A stretch of 64,000 nt of DNA from Amycolatopsis sp. A133 (lineage in GTDB: Bacteria; Actinomycetota; Actinomycetes; Mycobacteriales; Pseudonocardiaceae), in NCBI RefSeq assembly GCF_031082405.1, contig NZ_JAVHJU010000061.1, forward strand, positions 62,001 through 126,000, read 5' to 3'. The translations under genes and the position numbers were made by a program. Positions 52,090-60,855 of the stretch are shown here, one piece after another. The notes under the pieces were generated by a model. The model ran no database searches, was not told where the DNA came from, and saw nothing but the letters and a program-made list of their open reading frames with translations. Numbering within the stretch: the stretch's first letter is position 1; each line of letters begins with the position of its first letter.

Positions 52090-52320
52090 TCAGTCGCCGA
52101 CGCCGAAGCCGACCTTGCGGACGTCGGACGGGGCGATCTCGACGTACGCGATGCGGTCGGAGGGGACGATGTACTTGCGCCCCTTCTCGTCGTTGATGCG
52201 GAAGAGCCCGTCACCGGCCGTCAGGGCCTCGGCGACCAGCTTCTCCACCTCTTCGGGAGACTGGCCACTGGACACCACCAGCTCGCGCGGCGTGTCCTTG
52301 ATGCCGATCTTGACCTCCAC
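52090..52320 (-). CDS. DUF3107 protein (TB9.4-like)
   Basis: This 76-aa protein (EVKIGIKDTPRELVVSSGQS, RINDEKGRKYIVPSDRIAYVEI) matches DUF3107, an actinobacterial family including Rv3208A/TB9.4. Alternating charged and hydrophobic residues suggest a compact beta/alpha domain. GTG 52320 is the chosen start, with GGAGG upstream; the longer open frame is not coding. Function unknown. Confidence 0.9.
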   Translation of the reverse strand: MEVKIGIKDTPRELVVSSGQSPEEVEKLVAEALTAGDGLFRINDEKGRKYIVPSDRIAYVEIAPSDVRKVGFGVGD

Positions 52321-52439
52321 GTGGGACCTCCGCTGGAAATTCGTAAGGGATGTGCCGGCCAAGGCTAACCGAACCGGCTCGTTCCGGTGGCGCATGTCCG
52401 CGCCCGACCGCGTCGTCACTTCCGGGTACTCCATCGGGT

Positions 52440-53093
52440 TCAGCCCAGGCCGAGCGCCTGCATGCGCTTGGTGTGCCCCTGTTGCAACCGCCGGAACAGC
52501 GCCGCAATTCCGGAGAGGTCGCCCGAGCCGCTGATGATGAGCTCGGCCAGGCCGTCGCGTTCGGCGACGACGTACTGGGCCTGGGTCAATGCCTCGCCGA
52601 GCAGACGGCGGCCCCACAGGGCGAGCTTGTCGCGGGACTTGGGGTCGGCCTCGATGCCGGCCGCGACCTCGCGTTCGGCGAAGGCCGAGTGGCCGGTGTC
52701 GGCGAGGACGGTCAGCACGAGGTCCTTGGTCTCCGGGTCGAGCCAGCTGGCGATCTCCCGGTAGAGGTCGGCGGCGAGCCCGTCGCCGACGTAGGCCTTC
52801 ACCAGCGACTCCAGCCACGACTTCGGGGGCGTCGAAGCGTGCCAGGCGTCGACCTGGGCCACGAACGGGGCCATGGCGTCCTCGATCTTGACGCCGTGCG
52901 CGGCCAGGTGCGCCGACAGCAGGCCGTAGTGACCGATTTCGGCGGCCGCCATGGTCGCCAGCGCGGCGCGCCCGGCCAGCGTGGGGGCGCTGTGCGCGTC
53001 CTCCGCCAGCCGGTCGAACGCGGACAGTTCGAGGTAGGCGATCACACCCAGAAGGTCGACTACGCCTTCGGAGATCTCTTTCGGGTCGGTCAC
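52440..53093 (-). CDS. Ferritin-like fold protein (MiaE-like)
   Basis: This 217-aa all-helical protein resembles the MiaE-like ferritin family (VIAYLELSAFDRLAEDA, MAAAEIGHYGLLSAHL, DTGHSAFAEREVAAG). Candidate diiron ligands are the Glu of YLELS, the EIGH pair and the GHSAFAERE segment. MiaE hydroxylates a modified tRNA base, but actinobacterial members are uncharacterised. GTG 53093 is the start; the Rv3210c counterpart also lies beside rhlE (recalled). It is divergent from rhlE. Confidence 0.85.
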   Translation of the reverse strand: MTDPKEISEGVVDLLGVIAYLELSAFDRLAEDAHSAPTLAGRAALATMAAAEIGHYGLLSAHLAAHGVKIEDAMAPFVAQVDAWHASTPPKSWLESLVKAYVGDGLAADLYREIASWLDPETKDLVLTVLADTGHSAFAEREVAAGIEADPKSRDKLALWGRRLLGEALTQAQYVVAERDGLAELIISGSGDLSGIAALFRRLQQGHTKRMQALGLG

Positions 53094-53416
53094 GGGGGCA
53101 GGGTATCGCCGAAGCACCCGGGCGTGTCGGGACGAGACCGATCACACTGGCTCCGGCGTGCCGGGTACTGTCGAAAAACTGCTGACCAGGTACACTGCTG
53201 TTGACAACGAAGCTTCCGTACGCCATACCGGCGTCGGGAACAGGCAGGTCACGCGGCCTGTCGACGTACTGCAATGTGCGTGCACGCCTCTTCCGGCATT
53301 CCCGGGGCGGACCGGTTCCGCGCTTGAAGACCAGCGCCAGGGACCAGGGTTTACTCCCGGTCGAGTGTCGAGCGGACCCAGGGCTGTGCGCGCTGGTCAC
53401 GAGAGAGGCGATCACC
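53094..53416. other. Gene-free stretch: rhlE promoter and ~180-nt leader
   Basis: No gene is supported here. The frame of rhlE stays open back to TTG 53201, but that codon is the first triplet of a -35 hexamer and the translated text has no family similarity that I recognise. After the promoter (53201-53229) the leader of rhlE would run about 180 nt, long enough for an RNA-based control such as helicase autoregulation. I see no clear terminator hairpin or known riboswitch. Confidence 0.6.
53201..53229 (+). promoter_or_regulatory. Sigma-70-type promoter of rhlE
   Basis: TTGACA (53201-53206) and CATACC (53224-53229) are separated by 17 bp, the optimal spacing for the main vegetative sigma factor. 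Transcription would begin near 53236. Confidence 0.6.
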
Positions 53417-55129
53417 CTGACCGCAGAAATTCCCACAACCGAACAGACCCCCGCCGTCGCGCTGGAGCACAGCGAGTCCGGCCCGGCCGCGCTCGACGTC
53501 TCGCACCCGCTTCAGGCGGGCGTCGAGGTCGAGCCCGAAAACCCGACCTTCGCGTCCTTCGGCGTCAAGCCGGAGATCGTCAAGGCCCTCGCCGAGGCCG
53601 GCATCGAGCGCACGTTCGCGATCCAGGAACTCACCCTGCCGCTGGCGATGGCCGGCGACGACCTCATCGGGCAGGCCCGCACCGGCATGGGCAAGACGCT
53701 GGGCTTCGGCGTCCCGCTGCTGCACCGCGTGCAGGTCCCCGGCGACGGCACCCCGCAGGTGCTGGTCGTCGTGCCGACCCGCGAGCTGTGCATCCAGGTC
53801 GCCAACGACCTCAAGGGCGCCGGCAAGCACCTCGGCATCCGCACCCTGGCCATCTACGGCGGCCGCCCGTACGAGCCGCAGATCGAGGCGCTCCGCAAGG
53901 GCATCGACGTCGTGATCGGCACCCCGGGCCGCCTGCTCGACCTGGCCGAGCAGCAGCACCTGGTGCTCGGCAAGGTCCGCGGCCTGGTCCTCGACGAGGC
54001 CGACGAGATGCTCGACCTGGGCTTCCTGCCCGACATCGAGCGCATCCTCCGGATGGTGCCGGACGAGCGGCAGACCATGCTGTTCTCGGCCACCATGCCC
54101 GGCCCGATCATCACGCTGGCCCGCACGTTCCTGCGCCAGCCGACGCACATCCGCGCCGAAGAGAACGACGCGAGCGCGATCCACGAGCGCACCACCCAGT
54201 TCGTCTACCGGGCGCACTCGATGGACAAGCCCGAGGTCATCGCCCGCGTTCTGCAGGCCGCGGACCGCGGCCTGACGATGATCTTCAGCCGCACCAAGCG
54301 CACGGCGCAGAAGGTGGCCGACGACCTGGTCGAGCGCGGTTTCGCGGCCGCCGCCGTGCACGGTGACCTGGGCCAGGGCGCCCGCGAGCAGGCCCTGCGC
54401 GCGTTCCGCTCCGGCAAGGTCGACGTCCTGGTCGCGACCGACGTCGCGGCCCGCGGCATCGACATCGACGACGTCACGCACGTGATCAACTACCAGTGCC
54501 CGGACGACGAGAAGACCTACGTCCACCGCATCGGCCGTACCGGCCGCGCGGGCCGGACCGGCGTCGCCGTCACCCTCGTCGACTGGGACGAGATGCCGCG
54601 CTGGAAGCTCATCTCGGACACCCTGGGCCTCGACAAGCCGGAGCCGGTGGAGACGTACTCGTCGTCGCCGCACCTGTTCGAGGACCTGGGCATCCCCGAG
54701 GGCACGAAGGGCCGGCTGCCGCTGGCCAACCGCACCCGCGCGGGCCTGGCCGCCGAGGAGGAAGAGGACCTGGGCGGCAAGAAGCGCGGCCCGCGTGGCC
54801 GCGGCAAGGCCGGCGAGGCCCCCGTGGCGGAAGACGAGCCGCGCAAGCGCGCCCGGACCCCGCGCAAGCGGACCCGCGGTGCGCGGGCGGCCGAGGGGGT
54901 CGAGACGGCGGACGACGCGGCCGCGTCGCCGTCGTCGGCGTCCTCGGAGACCGAGGCTCCTTCGGAGGGCCGCAGCCGGAGCCGCCGCCGCACCCGCAGC
55001 GGCAACGCCCCGGAGACGACCGGCCCGGCCGCCGAGAAGGAGGCCGGCGAGAACGCCGAGCGTCCGGCTCGACGGCGCCGCCGTCGCCGCCCGGCCGCGA
55101 CGTCTGATACACCTGCGTCGGCAGACTGA
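53417..55129 (+). CDS. rhlE: DEAD-box RNA helicase RhlE-like
   Basis: All helicase motifs are present: Q motif (FGVKPEIVKALAEAG, IQELTLPLA), Walker A ARTGMGKT, VVPTREL, TPGR, DEAD box (LVLDEADEML), SAT (LFSATMP), ARGIDIDDVTHVINY and HRIGRTGR. The C-terminal tail is basic and Arg-rich (RKRARTPRKRTRGARA; RSRSRRRTRSG), suiting RNA binding. It unwinds RNA in degradation or ribosome assembly. The start is unclear: no ATG, GTG or TTG lies near the conserved region. CTG 53417 follows GAGAGAGG at good spacing and is used here (570 aa). GTG 53276 would give a longer form. Confidence 0.92.
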   Translation: MTAEIPTTEQTPAVALEHSESGPAALDVSHPLQAGVEVEPENPTFASFGVKPEIVKALAEAGIERTFAIQELTLPLAMAGDDLIGQARTGMGKTLGFGVPLLHRVQVPGDGTPQVLVVVPTRELCIQVANDLKGAGKHLGIRTLAIYGGRPYEPQIEALRKGIDVVIGTPGRLLDLAEQQHLVLGKVRGLVLDEADEMLDLGFLPDIERILRMVPDERQTMLFSATMPGPIITLARTFLRQPTHIRAEENDASAIHERTTQFVYRAHSMDKPEVIARVLQAADRGLTMIFSRTKRTAQKVADDLVERGFAAAAVHGDLGQGAREQALRAFRSGKVDVLVATDVAARGIDIDDVTHVINYQCPDDEKTYVHRIGRTGRAGRTGVAVTLVDWDEMPRWKLISDTLGLDKPEPVETYSSSPHLFEDLGIPEGTKGRLPLANRTRAGLAAEEEEDLGGKKRGPRGRGKAGEAPVAEDEPRKRARTPRKRTRGARAAEGVETADDAAASPSSASSETEAPSEGRSRSRRRTRSGNAPETTGPAAEKEAGENAERPARRRRRRRPAATSDTPASAD

Positions 55130-55155
55130 GGCTTCTCCATCGGGGGTTCGGGTAC

Positions 55156-56469
55156 GTGAGCGACGTCGAGAAGGCGCCTGAAGAGGCTCCCGGCTACGGG
55201 GCCGAAGACGTACTCGAAGACCCTCCCGAAAGCCCGCCGCCCGCTCCGCGGGTCAAGGCGCGACGGTCGCCTTGGAACCGCGGGCGGGACCGGCTGATCG
55301 CCGCACTGATCGCGGTCGCCGTGGTCGCCGTCGCGCTGGTCATCGGCGCGACGAGCGACAGCGCGGCCACCGACCGGACCGAGGCGGCGCCACCACCGCC
55401 GTTGCCCGCGGCGCCGGACAAGGTGCCCGGGTCGCTGGCCGAAATCTGGAGCGCCCCGAGCGCCGCCACCCCGGTCCCGGTGGTGGCCGGCGATTCGGTG
55501 GCCACCGCGGACGGCGGCGAGGTCGCCGACCGCGACCCGCTGACCGGGCAGATCCGCTGGCACTACTCGCGTGACCTCCCCTTGTGCACGCTGGACCAGA
55601 CGTGGGGGCGGCTGAACGCCGTCTACCACAAGACCCGCAACTGCAGCGAAGTCACGCAGCTCGACCCGGCGACCGGCCGGATCACCGCCCAGCGCAACGG
55701 CAACGCGGAGCTGGGCACCCAGCTGGTCAGCGACGGTTCGCACGTGACCGCGGCGGGCAAGCAGCTCCTCACGACGTGGCGCGACGACCTGGTGCAGAGC
55801 GCCGAGTACGGCCAGGTCCCGGCGCTGGTCAACGCGGGCAAGCAGCCCCGCACCGGCTGCACGTACGGCACGGTCGCGGCGGCGTCGGGCAAGGTCGGCG
55901 TGATCGAGCGCTGCCCGGGCGACCCGGCCGACCGCTTGACGGTGTACAAGGCGGCCCCGGAAAAGGACGACGAGCCGCAGGTCAGCTTCAGTTCGGTGCT
56001 GGCGGGCAAGCGAGCCCGCGTGATCGCGATGTCCGGCGACGTCACGGCGGTGGTGTTGCCGGACCAGAAGCTCCTGGTGACGTTCAACGGCGACGGCAAC
56101 CAGCGAGCGGCGTACCCGCTGGACGTCCCGCCGGGCGACCTGGCGGCCGACCCGCCGTCAGGAGTCGAGGCGACCACCCAGACGGCCCAGAACCTGTACT
56201 GGTTCAGCGGGTCGAAGGTGGTGGCCCTGTCCCGCGACGACCTGTCGCCGCGCTGGACGCTGAGCAGCGCGCTGGGCCCGGGGATCACGTTCGCGCAGCA
56301 GCTGGTGATCCCGATCAAGGGCGGCTTGGCGGTGCTGAACGAGAACGACGGATCGACGATCCGCACGGTCGGCGTCGAGCGCCGCGGCTACCCGGGCGTG
56401 GTCCGCCTGGCCGCGGCCGGCCCGGTCCTCCTCGAGCAACGCGGCACCACCCTCACCGCCCTGAAGTAA
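55156..56469 (+). CDS. Membrane-anchored beta-propeller (PQQ-like) protein, Rv3212-like
   Basis: An acidic, Pro-rich cytoplasmic N-terminus (1-45) is followed by one membrane helix (47-65) and an external domain of PQQ-like repeats (DRDPLTGQIRWHYSRDL; DPATGRITAQRNG; LNENDGSTIRTVG). Four Cys (LCTLDQ, NCSEV, GCTYG, RCPGD) may form disulfides. The repeat pattern predicts a seven- or eight-bladed propeller binding a cell-wall or protein partner. It follows rhlE by 27 bp, like Rv3212 after Rv3211 in M. tuberculosis (recalled). GTG start, 437 aa. Function unknown. Confidence 0.88.
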   Translation: MSDVEKAPEEAPGYGAEDVLEDPPESPPPAPRVKARRSPWNRGRDRLIAALIAVAVVAVALVIGATSDSAATDRTEAAPPPPLPAAPDKVPGSLAEIWSAPSAATPVPVVAGDSVATADGGEVADRDPLTGQIRWHYSRDLPLCTLDQTWGRLNAVYHKTRNCSEVTQLDPATGRITAQRNGNAELGTQLVSDGSHVTAAGKQLLTTWRDDLVQSAEYGQVPALVNAGKQPRTGCTYGTVAAASGKVGVIERCPGDPADRLTVYKAAPEKDDEPQVSFSSVLAGKRARVIAMSGDVTAVVLPDQKLLVTFNGDGNQRAAYPLDVPPGDLAADPPSGVEATTQTAQNLYWFSGSKVVALSRDDLSPRWTLSSALGPGITFAQQLVIPIKGGLAVLNENDGSTIRTVGVERRGYPGVVRLAAAGPVLLEQRGTTLTALK

Positions 56470-56480
56470 CCAGGGCTTTC

Positions 56481-56796
56481 GATGCCCCTCCAGACACGCG
56501 AGATGCCCGCCTGATCACGCGAGATGCCCCTCCAATCACGTGTGATGCCCGCTGCATCACGCGAGTTCCGTCGTAATCACGCGAGTTCCGTCCCCAATCA
56601 CGCGAGTTACGTCCCCAATCACGTGAGTTCCGGTCTCGATCACGCGAGCGGCGGCGAGATTCGCGGGTGCCGAGGGGTATCTCGCGTGACTGAGCGGGCA
56701 TCTCGCGTGACTGGGGAGGCATCTCGCGTGATTGAAGGGGCATCTCGCGTGATTGAGGCCGGAAGTCGCGTGACTGGGGACGGAAGTCGCGTGCGG
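56481..56796. repeat. Family B array 2: eight forward and about six inverted 21-bp units
   Basis: From 56481, eight units of 20-21 bp run head to tail (GATGCCC-N5-ATCACGCGA, then a GTTCCGTCC variant). After a 30-bp centre (56648-56679) about six units run in the opposite orientation (TATCTCGCGTGACTGAGC, CATCTCGCGTGATTGAAG, later AAGTCGCGTGACTGG). Variant types appear in mirror order, so the arms can pair over more than 100 bp. It fills the 333-bp gap between convergent genes, and I see nothing else there. Confidence 0.95.
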
Positions 56797-56802
56797 GCTG
56801 GG

Positions 56803-57258
56803 TCAGGTCAGCCAGAAGAGGGTTAGGGCCGAGACTGTGAATAGGGCTACCGCTACTCCCGCGCCCACCGCAGCCGGTCCGTCGCGGCGGTCGGCGGCGC
56901 GCTGAGCGAGCAGGGCCAGTACCGCCGCCACCGGGTGGCCGATCAGCAGGGTTGCGCCCGGGCCGGGGGCGCCGGTGTACAGGCAGATGCCCGCGACTAC
57001 GAGTATCCCGACCGCGAGGACCGCGAGCCCGGCCGCCAGTGAGCCGGTGATTCCGCGCCACCAGCGGCCGCGCGGGCGAGCCGGTGCGGAGGGTTCCGGT
57101 GCGGCAGAGGCCGCCGGTGTGGAGGATTCCGGGGCGGAAGGTTCCGGCTGGATGCGCTCCGGCTCGGAGGGTTCCGGCTGGATGTGCTCCGGCTCGGCGG
57201 CCGGGGGCGCGGCCGGGAGCGGGACCGTCGCCAGTTCGTCGGTGTCCGGTGAAGCCAC
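56803..57258 (-). CDS. Small membrane protein with Pro/Glu-rich repeats
   Basis: This 151-aa protein begins with a low-complexity segment of repeated EPEHIQPEPSEPERIQPEPS text (residues 20-60). After RGRWWRG come three hydrophobic helices (SLAAGLAVLAVGILVVAGICLY, TLLIGHPVAAVLALLA, GAGVAVALFTVSALTLFW). I do not recognise the family. GTG 57258 has GGGAGG upstream. It lies 12 bp after the nuclease gene and is likely co-transcribed with it. Confidence 0.75.
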   Translation of the reverse strand: MASPDTDELATVPLPAAPPAAEPEHIQPEPSEPERIQPEPSAPESSTPAASAAPEPSAPARPRGRWWRGITGSLAAGLAVLAVGILVVAGICLYTGAPGPGATLLIGHPVAAVLALLAQRAADRRDGPAAVGAGVAVALFTVSALTLFWLT

Positions 57259-57270
57259 GTTCCCTCCCGT

Positions 57271-58134
57271 TCAGGGCGCGAGCAGGTCCCACGGCTGCGC
57301 CGCCGGGGCCGCTTCCTGGCCCGTTGCGCAGCTCGGCCTGAAGTCGCACCAAGCGCAACGCCGGTCCGGGCGGGGCGGGAACAGCACGTCCCCGTCGCCG
57401 CCCGCGTCCAGGGTATCCGTGGCCAGCCTCAGGTCACCGGCGGTCTCCTCCGCGCGCTGCAGGTGCCGGCGCAGGCTCTCCTCCGTGTGCTCCGCCGCCG
57501 CGATCGTGCCGCTCGGCAGGTGGTGCAGCTCCACGGTGGTGCACGGCATCCGCAACGTCCGCGACGCCGCGACCGCGTACAACGCCAGCGCTTGCGACGC
57601 GCGGGCCTCGTACTCGTCCGGTGGCCGCCGACCCGTCTTGTAGTCGACGATCACGAGTTCCCCCGAGCGGGCGTCGATCCGGTCCGTGCGGCCCTCGATG
57701 ATCATCGAGGGCCGCTCCCCCGGTGTGGAGCTGACCGGCGCCGATACCCACCGCTCGAGGCCGACCGGGTCGTGGCTGACGTCGTTGTCCTCGACGTACT
57801 CCGCCACCCAGCCCTTGGCCCGCGCGCGGTACCGCGCGGCCTGCTCGTCGCTCTCGAAGCCGGCGTCCTTCCAGTGCTCGGCCACCAGCGCCACCGCCCG
57901 CTGCGGCACCCGCTTGAGCACCGGCAGGTCGAACAGCGCCCGCAGCGCGTTGTGCACCACCGCGCCCAGCGTGCTGTGCGCCCATGGCCCGGTGCGCTGC
58001 GGTGTCGGCCGTTGGAGGTACGCGAGGCGGTACCGGCGCGGGCAGTCGTCGAAGGTCGCCAGCCGCGCCGGCGAGACCTTCGTGAGCCGCACCGGTTGCG
58101 CGACGCCGAAGTCGAAGCCCATCTGCTCCTTCAC
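57271..58134 (-). CDS. RecB/Cas4-like nuclease with a four-Cys iron-sulfur motif
   Basis: This 287-aa PD-(D/E)XK nuclease stands alone without a helicase. Motifs: Cys31 in FDDCPRRYRLAYL, LGAVVHNALRALF (with the catalytic His), GRTDRIDA and VIVDYKTGRRP, and Cys260, Cys263, Cys269 in CAWCDFRPSC. The four Cys can hold a 4Fe-4S cluster as in Cas4, AddB and AdnA. No cas genes or CRISPR repeats are nearby. The start is GTG 58134 or ATG 58122; AAGGAG lies three bases before the ATG. Probably a repair nuclease. Confidence 0.87.
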   Translation of the reverse strand: MKEQMGFDFGVAQPVRLTKVSPARLATFDDCPRRYRLAYLQRPTPQRTGPWAHSTLGAVVHNALRALFDLPVLKRVPQRAVALVAEHWKDAGFESDEQAARYRARAKGWVAEYVEDNDVSHDPVGLERWVSAPVSSTPGERPSMIIEGRTDRIDARSGELVIVDYKTGRRPPDEYEARASQALALYAVAASRTLRMPCTTVELHHLPSGTIAAAEHTEESLRRHLQRAEETAGDLRLATDTLDAGGDGDVLFPPRPDRRCAWCDFRPSCATGQEAAPAAQPWDLLAP

Positions 58135-58268
58135 GCCGCCCACGCTACGCACCACCACCGACAGTTTTTTCGGGGGCTCGGGTGGCGGAGCCCCCGACCT
58201 GGGGCGAAGCCCCAAATGTCACCGACACTTTCCGCGCGGGGCGAGTCACCCCGCGCGGAAAGCCCGGC

Positions 58269-60731
58269 CTACCGCACGACGAGCACCGTGTGCGTCCCGC
58301 CGGAAACGGTCAGCGGGCCCGCCGCGCGCAGCGGACGCCCGTCCAGCAGCACCAACCGGCCGGCGGGCACCACCAGCGAGCCGGACGTCCCGCGCGGCGC
58401 GGTCACCGTCAGGGAGAACACCGAGCCCTGCTGGGACCACGAAGCCGACAACGCGCCCTTCGGCGTCGGCACCGCTCCCCGCGCCCACGAAACCGAACCG
58501 GGGTGCGGCGAAACCGTCCAGGTCGCGAAGCCGGGCGACGTCGGCGAGACGCCCAGCAGCTCGTTCGTCAGCACCGGCACGACACCGGTCGACCAGCCGT
58601 GCGCGGCCGACGTGTACCCCTGCTCGTAGTGCGAGCCGCCCTCGCCGATGCCCTCCCACGCCGTGATGCCCGGGTCGTGCGTGGCCATCCAGCCGTACAT
58701 CCGCTTGATCTGGTCGATCGCGGACGCCGTCTGCCCGGTCCGGAACCGCGCCTGCAGTTCGGGGAACGACGTGAACGCGTACACGCGCTTCGTGCCGTCG
58801 GAGACGAGAGTGTCGTTGTCCATGAACGGGTTCCCGTACGGCAGCGCGCCCGCCGCGAGACGCGCCAACGCGGACGAAGCCTGCGGAGGCGACGCGATAC
58901 CGGCCAGGATCGCGTGGCTGTTGCCGTCTTGGCCGTGGCGCACCGCGCCCGTCGCCGAGTCGAGGTACGCACCCGCCGCCGGGTCCCACAGGTACTGGTT
59001 CACCGCCGCGGCCACGCCCGAAGCCCGCGCAAGCCAGCGATCCGCGTCCGCCGCGTGCCCCGTCGCCCGCGCCAGACCCGCCGCACCTTGGAGCGCCCGG
59101 ACGTACAACGCGTTGTAGTACGTCACTTCGCCTGTACGCGGCAGGAACGCGTAGTCGCCGTAGCCGCCTGTGCCGTTGAGGCCCTTCGCGAGCAACCCGC
59201 GCGAATCGGTGACCGACGGGTACCAGCTGTCGAGCGTCTTCACGAGGTGTGAGTAGTACGAAGCCGCGTACGCGGTGTCGCCCGTGTAGAGCACGTAGTC
59301 CCAGCTCGAGGTCACCCACCAGAGCGGATAATCGAACAGCGGCAACGTGTAGCCGTTGATCGACGCGGGCGGGATCCAGCCGTCTGCGCGCTGGTGGTCG
59401 GCCAGGTCCGCGAGGACGTTCTTCGCGGCCGTGCCGTCCTGGTGCGTCAGGTACTGGGTCAGGCCGGACACCGCGACGTCGCCGACGTACGGGTCCCGGT
59501 CGCGCTTCGCGCCGTCGTGCAGCACCAGTTTGCCGTCCAGCGACGGCGAGAACGCGCCGCGCGGGTCCACATCGGACTCGCGGAAGGTGTCCATGCCCAG
59601 CTCGTTCGTGTAGGACGCCGCGTACCAGTACCGGTTCAGGTCTTCGTCCGACGACTCGAACCAGCCGCGGTAGGTGGACGGCGTGCCGAGGAACGGCGTG
59701 AAGTCGAGCGAGACGCCGCTGATCCGCACCTCACCCGAGGGCTGGGCAAGGGGTGCGTCCGACGCCAGCGCGTCGAGGCTGATCCGCAGGTAGCGGAAGC
59801 CGTGCAGGCCGTCCGCGCACACCTGCGTCCCCGAAGCGCAGCCCTTGGTGTCGCGCCACACCGTCGGCGTCGAGGGCACGGCGAACTGGTCGGTGCCCGG
59901 CCCGCCGGAGAAGTCCGAGCGGGTGAAGTCGGAGCGTTCGCCCAGGTACTGAAGGGTTTCCGAGAACGCCAGCCGGACGCCCGGCCGGTTCGCCGACGCG
60001 CCCGCGAACGCGATTTTCGGGTAACCCGCGACGACCTTGCCGAAGTCGACGACGGCCGAGGGCACCGGCGGGTCGGCGACCAGGCCGGGCCAGACCTCGC
60101 TGACGCGGCTGAACTCGCCGGACGGGGTGTTCTGGTCCTGGGTGACGGTGATCCGGACCTGCGCGGTCGTCACCGGCCGGTCGAACGTCACCGCCCGCTG
60201 CACGGCCGTGTTCCCGCTCACCGAAGCCGCGACCCGCCACAGGCCGCCGTCCAACACCTCGACCGTGAAGTCCTGCGGCACGCCGTCCACATTGGACAGC
60301 ACGGTGACGCCGGGCAGCGCGACCGCCGCGCCCGCGGTGATCGTCAGGACGTCGGGGTAGGCGCCGATCGTGTCGTCGTTCCAGAACGTCCCGGTGTTGC
60401 CGTCGACGGCGTTGCCGGGCTCGTAGGTGCGCGGCTGCCCGTTCCCGCCGCTGTTCGGCGCGTGGAACGACGACGCGGCCGCCGTGGTGCCCGCGGGCCA
60501 CGCCGGCTTCGGCGGGGGCGCCTGCCGCTTGAGGGTCGCCACGCCGCGCCCGAGCAGGCCGTTCGGGTTCGTGACGTCTCCGGTGGTGGACAGCACCCGC
60601 ACCGGCCGGACGTCCCGGCTCGCCGGTGCGACGACGTACTTCTGCCAGCCCGGCGCCGCGTCGGCGGGCGCCGCGACCACACCGCTCGCCACCAGCACCG
60701 TCACCGGGAGGAATGCTCTGAGCCACTTCAT
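58269..60731 (-). CDS. Secreted GH78-type alpha-L-rhamnosidase with discoidin-like domain
   Basis: This 820-aa protein has a signal peptide (1-26, ending ADAA), a carbohydrate-binding F5/8-type domain (about 85-215; FHAPNSGG, NAVDGNTGTFWND, VRITVTQDQNT), a beta-rich region and an (alpha/alpha)6 catalytic barrel. The GH78 motif DGAKRDRDPYVGD is seen near residue 400 (the acidic DxxxRDR region). A C-terminal beta-sandwich (GSLVVPAGRLVLLDGRPL) completes the family layout. It should release rhamnose from plant or bacterial polymers outside the cell. A LacI-type operator lies at its promoter. It has no co-transcribed transporter here. Confidence 0.87.
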   Translation of the reverse strand: MKWLRAFLPVTVLVASGVVAAPADAAPGWQKYVVAPASRDVRPVRVLSTTGDVTNPNGLLGRGVATLKRQAPPPKPAWPAGTTAAASSFHAPNSGGNGQPRTYEPGNAVDGNTGTFWNDDTIGAYPDVLTITAGAAVALPGVTVLSNVDGVPQDFTVEVLDGGLWRVAASVSGNTAVQRAVTFDRPVTTAQVRITVTQDQNTPSGEFSRVSEVWPGLVADPPVPSAVVDFGKVVAGYPKIAFAGASANRPGVRLAFSETLQYLGERSDFTRSDFSGGPGTDQFAVPSTPTVWRDTKGCASGTQVCADGLHGFRYLRISLDALASDAPLAQPSGEVRISGVSLDFTPFLGTPSTYRGWFESSDEDLNRYWYAASYTNELGMDTFRESDVDPRGAFSPSLDGKLVLHDGAKRDRDPYVGDVAVSGLTQYLTHQDGTAAKNVLADLADHQRADGWIPPASINGYTLPLFDYPLWWVTSSWDYVLYTGDTAYAASYYSHLVKTLDSWYPSVTDSRGLLAKGLNGTGGYGDYAFLPRTGEVTYYNALYVRALQGAAGLARATGHAADADRWLARASGVAAAVNQYLWDPAAGAYLDSATGAVRHGQDGNSHAILAGIASPPQASSALARLAAGALPYGNPFMDNDTLVSDGTKRVYAFTSFPELQARFRTGQTASAIDQIKRMYGWMATHDPGITAWEGIGEGGSHYEQGYTSAAHGWSTGVVPVLTNELLGVSPTSPGFATWTVSPHPGSVSWARGAVPTPKGALSASWSQQGSVFSLTVTAPRGTSGSLVVPAGRLVLLDGRPLRAAGPLTVSGGTHTVLVVR

Positions 60732-60749
60732 CGAGGCCTCCGCAAGGCG

Positions 60750-60763
60750 TTGAATCGTTTCAA
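60750..60763. promoter_or_regulatory. LacI-family operator upstream of the GH78 gene
   Basis: TTGAATCGTTTCAA is an inverted repeat (TTGAA-N4-TTCAA) with GCG/ACGC flanks, typical of LacI/GalR operators (TGAAACG-NTTCA type). It ends 18 bp before the ATG and just upstream of GGAGG, where a repressor would block initiation. The regulator is not encoded in the window. Confidence 0.75.
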
Positions 60764-60855
60764 ACGCTGAGCTGAGGTTCAGGCTGCGGGACCGGTGCCA
60801 ACGATGTCAACGCAGCGGGCGTTTCCTGTCCGGCAGGACAACCCGGGTGGCAGCG

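Noticed and set aside
53201..53416. N-terminal 72-residue extension of RhlE from TTG 53201
   Set aside because: The TTG is part of a -35 hexamer and the extension lacks similarity to RNA helicases.
56481..56796. CRISPR-like periodic array
   Set aside because: Units are only 21 bp with no unique spacers, they invert at the centre, and no cas genes are near. The nearby Cas4-like nuclease is better explained as a repair enzyme.
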